Shown: positions 62,101 through 64,000 of the stretch, one piece after another
Numbering within the stretch: the stretch's first letter is position 1
How the letters are laid out: every line of letters starts with the position of its first letter
Origin: Owenia fusiformis
Lineage: Eukaryota > Annelida > Polychaeta > Sabellida > Oweniidae
Length of the DNA stretch: 64,000 nt
Assembly: GCA_903813345.2 (NCBI GenBank)
Contig: CAIIXF020000007.1
Span: 3,789,730 to 3,853,729, forward strand
Reading direction: 5' to 3'
The notes under the pieces: generated by a model
Seen by the model: only the letters and a program-made list of their open reading frames with translations
Databases searched by the model: none
What the model was told of the DNA's origin: nothing
Made by a program: the position numbers and the translations under genes

Positions 62101-64000
62101 AATTTAATTTAACTCTTTTTCTGATTAAATTATTTAAATATTCAAGAAAATGAATTGGTTCCTTCAAATTTTAGAGAACAATAGAGTAAAATTGTGTGAG
62201 CAGACAAAATTGACTTGCTCTTTTTCTCCAGGAAGCTATTGCTGCTCCTTTAGATGTAAACCAGGCTGATGTGAGATTTCTGAATGCTGCAGAGTGCCCC
62301 TTAAATGTACATACATATAATCTGAATATAGACTCATTGGAGGTATGAAACTCAAAAAATTATGTTCTTGTTTAGAAGTTTCAATTGTAGAGGAAGGGAG
62401 TTAAGAGGGAACAAAACGAGATGAGTCGGGTATGCATGAGTTACATACAGACATACAATTGTGTAGAAATGATGCTTTATACAAAAATGTAACAAATAAT
62501 AATTGAATAACAGACATATTTTGAAAATCACTTGTCCTTTTTTCTTGATAAACAGTGGAAAAGTGTAATATTCAGGAAATTACATGAAAAATGTCAAGAT
62601 CTGAAATAAATCTATGTTCAAAACAATGTTAATGAAACCAGAGACTTATATTTGTCAATGATCAAAAAGATGTCACTAACGTTTATTTTTATGATTTTCA
62701 GAGAATAGAAAAAAGATTAAATATAGGGGAGATGCAACCATTAGAGGTCTCTTATAATCTTACTTGTAAAAGTAGTGAGTCTTCCATTAAAGTGCCCATA
62801 GAAGAAAGAAGGGCTTACACTGTGTTATTTTATGCTGATGGTGCAAAATATGTAAGTACATCTACAATATGTTATTATTAAACAATATGTTTGAAACAAC
62901 TGATATTCACAGAACCACATAAACTGAAGAAATTCTGTAGAATATTTCTCTGTTCAATTACAATTATCGAACCAAACAAAGTTTGAGTGGGATACAGGAA
63001 AGCCGTCCGTTCATCCATTTTCCGTCTCAAATACTCAAATACCGGTAGACAGATTTGGTTCAAATTTTGTAGACTTATGCCATATGGGTGTAGAACCTCT
63101 GCTCGAGAAGGAATTTTCAATATGGCCACTCAATTAAAAATGACCTCTAAAAAGATTAGTCTTTTATAACTCAAATACTAGTTCACAGATTTAGTTCTAA
63201 TTTTATATGATGATGCCTAAGAACAAAGGAGCTTTGCTGAAGAAACGATTTTCAAGATGGCGGCTGAATTTCAAAATGGCCACTGTTCTTCATAACAGAA
63301 CTAATCTTTGAGAACTCAAAAACCAGTTGATGGACTTGGTTCAAATTTTATTATGTTGGTGCCTAGAGACATGGGAGTTGCACTCAAGAAGACATTTTGT
63401 GGAAAGCTACCAAATATCAAAATGGTTGCCATTTTTCGTAAAAATAAACATTGATAACTCAAATACCAGTGAACAGCTTTGGTTCAAATTATATATGCCT
63501 AGGGACAAAGAAGCTCTGTTTAAAAATAGATATTCAAGATTACTGCTGGATTTCAAAATGGCCGCCATTTTTAGTAAAATATTTAATCTTTGCAAACTCA
63601 AATACCAATAGGCGGATTTGCCTAGAGATAAAAGAGCTCTGCTCTGTCAATATTATTCTCAAGGTTAAAAAAATGTGACCTTCAATGACTTCCTCAAGGT
63701 CAAAAAGGTCTTTTTTCAAAATCATCTACAAGTTCTCAGAAGTTCACATCTGACTTTAGATTTGATATTTCACCTTCAATGACCTTCTCAGGGTAAAAAA
63801 GGTATTTTTACAACTTGCTTTACAAATTGATTTATTTCTTCAAAATCATCTACATGTTCTCAGAAATTCAAATCTGACATAATATTGAACTAATAATGAG
63901 TGTTAGCAACAACGTGGTGACATTTTGTCATGTTAATGCCTTGTTTATAATGCAAAAGTATTGTTTATGTATTAGAATTCTTACTTTTCAGTATAAGAGC
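50081..64000 (+). CDS. SLC15A: Proton-coupled oligopeptide transporter (SLC15A, PEPT1/PEPT2 type), gene-level entry, 3' truncated by window
   Basis: Coding exons at 50081-50150, 51756-51832, 52004-52097, 52491-52632, 54096-54173, 57161-57351, 57723-57800, 58307-58389, 58727-58807, 58943-59080, 59797-59829 or 59876-59908, 61409-61497, 61879-61960, 62232-62342, 62702-62851 and 63992-64000 join in frame into 502 codons. The family is the POT/PTR2 group of the major facilitator superfamily, which imports di- and tripeptides with protons across the plasma membrane. Visible hallmarks: NEFCERFSYYG with the ExxER proton-coupling motif, TAIYHMF with the histidine equivalent to PEPT1 His57, GTGGIKPCVSSLGGDQF, FFSIFYFAINAGS with the tyrosine equivalent to Tyr167, PLAFGVP, WALFDQMGSRWTLQ with the conserved tryptophan, and the PDQ segment. 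After TM9 the large extracellular domain begins and is cut by the window edge. Whether it is closer to PEPT1 or PEPT2 is not decided. Confidence 0.95.
50370..50914. repeat. 545-bp diverged foldback in SLC15A intron 1
   Basis: Arms pair in order: ATCCCGTTCCCGGACTAATA with TAGTCTGGGAACGGGAT, TGCCTGTACGATTACAAC with GTTGTAATCGCACAGGCA, and GGGTATATCGGCAGAACG with CGTTCTGCCGATAAACCC. The centre is near 50640. Together with 49431-49974 it brackets the first coding exon. The 50280-50345 stretch before it has a short duplication (ATCAAACACCTTAATATAA). Confidence 0.8.
51093..51452 (-). pseudogene. LINE-type reverse transcriptase C-terminal fragment
   Basis: The minus-strand frame of 119 codons encodes a tail with KCLICNSGEIETLEHFTIFC followed by SSLDAERVALLALF. 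The C-x2-C-x9-H-x4-C arrangement and the following D-ER are typical of the zinc-binding tail of non-LTR reverse transcriptases. Polymerase motifs are missing, so it is a 5'-truncated copy lying antisense in intron 1 of the transporter. It may extend to about 51580-51750, where another minus frame is open, but that part is not recognised. Confidence 0.7.
51756..51832 (+). CDS. SLC15A: SLC15A coding exon 2
   Basis: It follows acceptor TGTTTCTAG and ends GCT before GTAAGT. The split codon from exon 1 (G plus AT) gives Asp, then TQLLEGQDGKGEAPKISGKA and WGRVA. It is cytosolic N-terminal sequence without family motifs, so it is supported by matching phases on both sides rather than by conservation. 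Confidence 0.75.
52004..52097 (+). CDS. SLC15A: SLC15A exon 3 (TM1, ExxER motif)
   Basis: Acceptor TTTTCCAG, donor GTAAGG. It encodes KIFRNRSDYPTCVFLILGNE, then FCERFSYYGIR. NEFCERFSYYG is the signature of animal peptide transporters; Glu and Arg of ExxER couple proton movement. One base is left for the next exon, giving Thr where vertebrates have Ala. Confidence 0.95.
52491..52632 (+). CDS. SLC15A: SLC15A exon 4 (TM2)
   Basis: Acceptor GGGTTTCAG. It encodes ILVIYLSQWLKFSEDTSTAI, then YHMFVMLCYFSPLFGAMLAD and GFIGKY, ending in two bases of a Lys codon. AIYHMF holds the conserved histidine. The donor GTAAGTAG is the first of a series copied downstream by the 57-bp array; use of any later copy would add an in-frame TAA straight after this exon. 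Confidence 0.95.
52576..53031 (+). repeat. 57-bp tandem array that copies the exon 4 end and its 5' splice site
   Basis: Eight units of 57 bases begin inside exon 4 and run into the intron. Each has about 48 exon-derived bases (GGCAGACGGCTTTATTGG, AAAATACAA) plus GTAAGTAGA or GTAAGCAGA from the intron. Donor-like sites fall at 52633, 52690, 52747, 52804, 52861, 52918 and 52975; the last unit ends GTACTC at 53032. Units 2 and 5 share GGAGCAATG, GACGAC and GTAAGCAG, which suggests a three-unit (171-bp) higher-order period. The minus strand is open for 151 codons with a 19-residue period, a by-product of the array. Confidence 0.95.
53452..54070. mobile_element. Mariner-type element with CAGGGTGGGCC terminal inverted repeats
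   Basis: TACAGGGTGGGCCAAAAAAA on the left and TTTTTTTGGCCCACCCTGTA on the right are terminal inverted repeats with TA target duplications, 619 bases in all. A decayed transposase end lies inside on the minus strand (53757-53918). The right end is only 25 bases before the exon 5 acceptor of the transporter. Confidence 0.9.
53757..53918 (-). pseudogene. Decayed Tc1/mariner-like transposase fragment
   Basis: A 53-codon frame contains WPDDRQANSPDANPSEYRVW, which corresponds to the third catalytic region of mariner transposases (WP..SPDLNP..Y.VW type), then ends in TGA. Continuation in other frames (YEGTQSRKLLN) shows it is frameshifted. Only the C-terminal third is visible, so it cannot be active. 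Confidence 0.75.
54096..54173 (+). CDS. SLC15A: SLC15A exon 5 (TM3)
   Basis: Acceptor GATTTTTGCAG, donor GTATTG. The first base completes Lys, then TILYLSILYAIGNAIVSFTA and FPPPE, ending in two bases of a Ser codon. It corresponds to GKFKTI-SLSIVY of vertebrate transporters. The following extracellular loop is about 20 residues shorter than in human PEPT1. Confidence 0.93.
54174..57160. other. SLC15A exon 5 to exon 6 intron, remaining content
   Basis: It holds a minus-orientation dispersed repeat at 54295-54480 and another near 56200-56330, a pogo-type MITE end at 55605-55660, and a set of about 26-bp units with GAGTTGTATA at 56626-56695. TTATCCCACCCTAA near 56564 and TTAGGGTGGGGTAA near 56744 are an inverted pair that may bound one small element. 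No exon-like frame was found. Confidence 0.5.
56421..56568. repeat. Palindromic foldback element, GAGTGACTGAAGGGAACGAG centre
   Basis: ATAATGGTTGATTCCGTATA and AGTATATGATATATTCACGA on the left pair with the same blocks inverted on the right, ending AGAATCAACCATTATATG. The centre resembles that of the 6156-6342 element, which suggests one family with conserved hairpin tips and variable stems. Confidence 0.75.
57161..57351 (+). CDS. SLC15A: SLC15A exon 6 (PTR2 signatures, TM4-TM5)
   Basis: Acceptor TGTTCTTGCAG, donor GTAGGT; 191 bases. It encodes AGPIIGLIVIGIGTGGIKPC, VSSLGGDQFAENQVKQRATF, FSIFYFAINAGSVLSTFITP and ILR. GTGGIKP and FGGDQ-like SLGGDQF are diagnostic for the family, and FYFAINAG includes the substrate-binding tyrosine region. 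Confidence 0.97.
57723..57800 (+). CDS. SLC15A: SLC15A exon 7 (TM5-TM6 region)
   Basis: Acceptor CTATTTTTAG, donor GTAAGT. After the split Ala codon it encodes DVQCFGGDCYPLAFGVPTLL, then MIVAL. CYPLAFGVP is strongly conserved in animal peptide transporters. Confidence 0.96.
58307..58389 (+). CDS. SLC15A: SLC15A exon 8
   Basis: Acceptor TTGTTTCAG, donor GTAAGT. It encodes, after a split Leu codon, LFVAGTNLYKRNPPSGNVIG, then NFFCSIG. The YKRNPPSGNVIG segment matches YKKFKPQGNIMG of human PEPT1 in position and character. Confidence 0.94.
58727..58807 (+). CDS. SLC15A: SLC15A exon 9
   Basis: A phase 0/0 exon between acceptor TTATTTCCAG and donor GTAAGT. It encodes RAIKNKCGIRGKLQKEHWLD, then YADDRYD. 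The HWLDYA...YD pattern is conserved in the intracellular loop before TM7. Confidence 0.95.
58943..59080 (+). CDS. SLC15A: SLC15A exon 10 (TM7)
   Basis: A phase 0/0 exon of 46 codons between acceptor TTATTCCTAG and donor GTAAGA. It encodes AQFLSDVKDVLRVLLLFIPL, PVFWALFDQMGSRWTLQAQK and MNGKVW. FWALFDQ-GSRWTLQA is a diagnostic block; it contains the tryptophan equivalent to Trp294 of PEPT1. Confidence 0.97.
59797..59829 (+). CDS. SLC15A: SLC15A alternative exon 11a
   Basis: A 33-base phase 0/0 exon between acceptor ATAATACAG and donor GTGAGT encodes GDWHFKPDQVH. It aligns with the QPDQMQ segment between TM7 and TM8 of vertebrate transporters. It is paired with exon 11b, 46 bases downstream, which encodes GDWHVKPDQIS. 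Either one keeps the frame. Confidence 0.88.
59876..59908 (+). CDS. SLC15A: SLC15A alternative exon 11b
   Basis: A 33-base phase 0/0 exon between acceptor CCTTTCACAG and donor GTAAGT encodes GDWHVKPDQIS. It differs from exon 11a at 9 of 33 bases, four of them silent third positions, and at three residues. This suggests that both copies are kept under selection. The 46-base intron between them is probably too short to splice, which favours use of one or the other. Confidence 0.88.
59953..60077. mobile_element. MITE of the GGTCACATTTGCTC family
   Basis: CATGGTCACATTTGCTCTGA on the left and AGCAAATGTGACCACG on the right are inverted ends. The interior is diverged but keeps ACTCATCGGCCGG. It belongs with 48242-48374 and the nested piece at 39305-39372. 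Confidence 0.7.
60441..60652 (+). pseudogene. Decayed Tc1-like transposase C-terminus
   Basis: The frame beginning at 60441 encodes YPGNSPDLDVAKNMGAIVKD and stops at TAG 60561-60563. PGNSPDL is the third catalytic Asp region of Tc1 transposases. After a frameshift, RIAAVNMAKGDTPTF resembles the family C-terminus (RI.AVI.AKGG.T.Y) and ends at TAA 60650-60652. A mariner-type terminal sequence, TACAGGGTGTCCCCAAAG, lies upstream at about 60256 with no matching right end seen. Confidence 0.75.
61082..61399 (-). mobile_element. Foldback MITE copy B (318 bp), abutting the exon 12 acceptor
   Basis: The reverse complement of the 6601-6917 element over its whole length: TTATCGTATGATCTGTAAAA, CTACTGAGATTGTCCCC, GATTTGAAGTGCAATACAGG, and the centre CTTGACTTCGTCTCGTTCC. 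Its right end TTCAATAACTTATATTATT stops nine bases before exon 12, so the branch-point region and pyrimidine tract of that acceptor lie in transposon-derived sequence. Confidence 0.85.
61409..61497 (+). CDS. SLC15A: SLC15A exon 12 (TM8)
   Basis: Acceptor TATATTAG, donor GTAAAA. It encodes VLNPVMILLFIPLFESAIYP, then LLDKCKIPN, matching VLNPLLVLIFIPLFD of PEPT2. The acceptor has a weak, AT-rich upstream tract because a MITE ends beside it. Confidence 0.95.
61540..62220 (+). repeat. Two partial copies of the dispersed ~175-bp repeat near exons 13 and 14
   Basis: About 61540-61640 holds GGAATCAGCATGGAATAAAG and AATCTAAATTGTAAAGAAG. About 62135-62210 holds CTTCAAATTTTAGAGAACAA, TAGAGTAAAATTGTG and GAGCAGACA. 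The second ends close to the exon 14 acceptor. Confidence 0.55.
61879..61960 (+). CDS. SLC15A: SLC15A exon 13 (TM9)
   Basis: Acceptor TTGTTCTAG, donor GTAAGT. After a split Arg codon it encodes PLQRMVVGMLFASASFYLAG, then FLQITID. It matches SLKKMAVGMVLASMAFVVAA of vertebrate transporters. Confidence 0.95.
62232..62342 (+). CDS. SLC15A: SLC15A exon 14 (start of extracellular domain)
   Basis: A phase 0/0 exon between acceptor TTTTTCTCCAG and donor GTATGA. It encodes EAIAAPLDVNQADVRFLNAA, then ECPLNVHTYNLNIDSLE. Low sequence conservation is normal here; the pattern of a short linker followed by RFLNA-like beta strands fits the extracellular domain. Confidence 0.88.
62702..62851 (+). CDS. SLC15A: SLC15A exon 15 (extracellular domain)
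   Basis: A phase 0/0 exon of 50 codons between acceptor GATTTTCAG and donor GTAAGT. It encodes RIEKRLNIGEMQPLEVSYNL, TCKSSESSIKVPIEERRAYT and VLFYADGAKY. YTVLFYADG corresponds to the strand preceding the second half of the domain. One N-glycosylation sequon (NLT) is visible. Confidence 0.88.
63000..63650. repeat. ~140-bp tandem repeat, 4.5 copies, with ATGGCCGCC motifs
   Basis: CTCAAATACCAG-like starts occur at about 63034, 63170, 63315, 63458 and 63597, each followed by ACAGATTTGGTTCAAATTTT and later by TTTCAAAATGGCCGCC or TTCAAGATGGCGGCTGA variants. Period is 136-145 bases. It lies in the intron between exons 15 and 16. Confidence 0.85.
63674..63885. repeat. ~125-bp direct duplication
   Basis: CTTCAATGACTTCCTCAAGG and CTTCAATGACCTTCTCAGGG begin two units that share TCAAAATCATCTACA, GTTCTCAGAA and TCACATCTGAC/TCAAATCTGAC. 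It follows directly on the ~140-bp array. Confidence 0.6.
63992..64000 (+). CDS. SLC15A: SLC15A exon 16, start only
   Basis: The acceptor CTTACTTTTCAG at the window edge is followed by TATAAGAGC (Tyr-Lys-Ser) in phase with exon 15. The rest of the exon and the remaining TM10-TM12 part of the transporter lie beyond the window. Confidence 0.6.

Overview
The window is metazoan nuclear DNA: AT-rich, dominated by introns and repeats, with short exons bounded by standard GT-AG splice sites. The exon proteins belong to two conserved animal families. The gene style (introns of hundreds of bases to several kilobases, many MITE-like foldback elements, Tc1/mariner remnants, a LINE fragment) suggests a marine invertebrate such as a mollusc or another non-vertebrate bilaterian. 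The phylum cannot be fixed from the sequence alone.

Two genes are present, arranged head to head. On the minus strand, from 24640 down to 2670, seven exons join in frame into 243 residues of a CTD small phosphatase (SCP/CTDSP family), including the DLDETLV catalytic motif and the natural stop codon. The first coding exon, expected to add roughly 20-30 residues, was not found. On the plus strand, from 50081 to the right edge, sixteen exon positions join in frame into the first 502 codons of a proton-coupled oligopeptide transporter (SLC15A, PEPT1/PEPT2 type). The transporter runs off the window inside its large extracellular domain. All exon phases were checked by hand and are consistent.

The most interesting feature is a pair of 33-base exons in the transporter (59797-59829 and 59876-59908). 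They encode alternative versions of the same 11-residue segment, separated by a 46-base intron, and look like mutually exclusive exons. A second is a 57-base tandem array (52576-53031) that has copied the end of a transporter exon together with its 5' splice site about seven times into the intron.

Region by region: 1-2669, 3' UTR and downstream sequence of the phosphatase. 2670-24640, phosphatase exons in repeat-filled introns, including a nested palindrome of about 4 kb (8553-12590). 24641-43500, probably the long 5' intron or upstream sequence of the phosphatase, with an 866-base 17-bp minisatellite (36938-37803) and several MITEs. 43500-44400, a CpG-richer stretch that may be a promoter. 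44400-50070, repeats, including a G-rich array of about 130-bp units and a 544-base foldback. 50071-64000, the transporter, whose introns carry foldbacks, mariner remnants and tandem arrays. A dispersed repeat of about 175 bp, not recognised here, recurs more than 20 times in both orientations.

The two genes have no obvious shared function. No tRNA, rRNA, CRISPR, operon or prokaryotic feature was seen.
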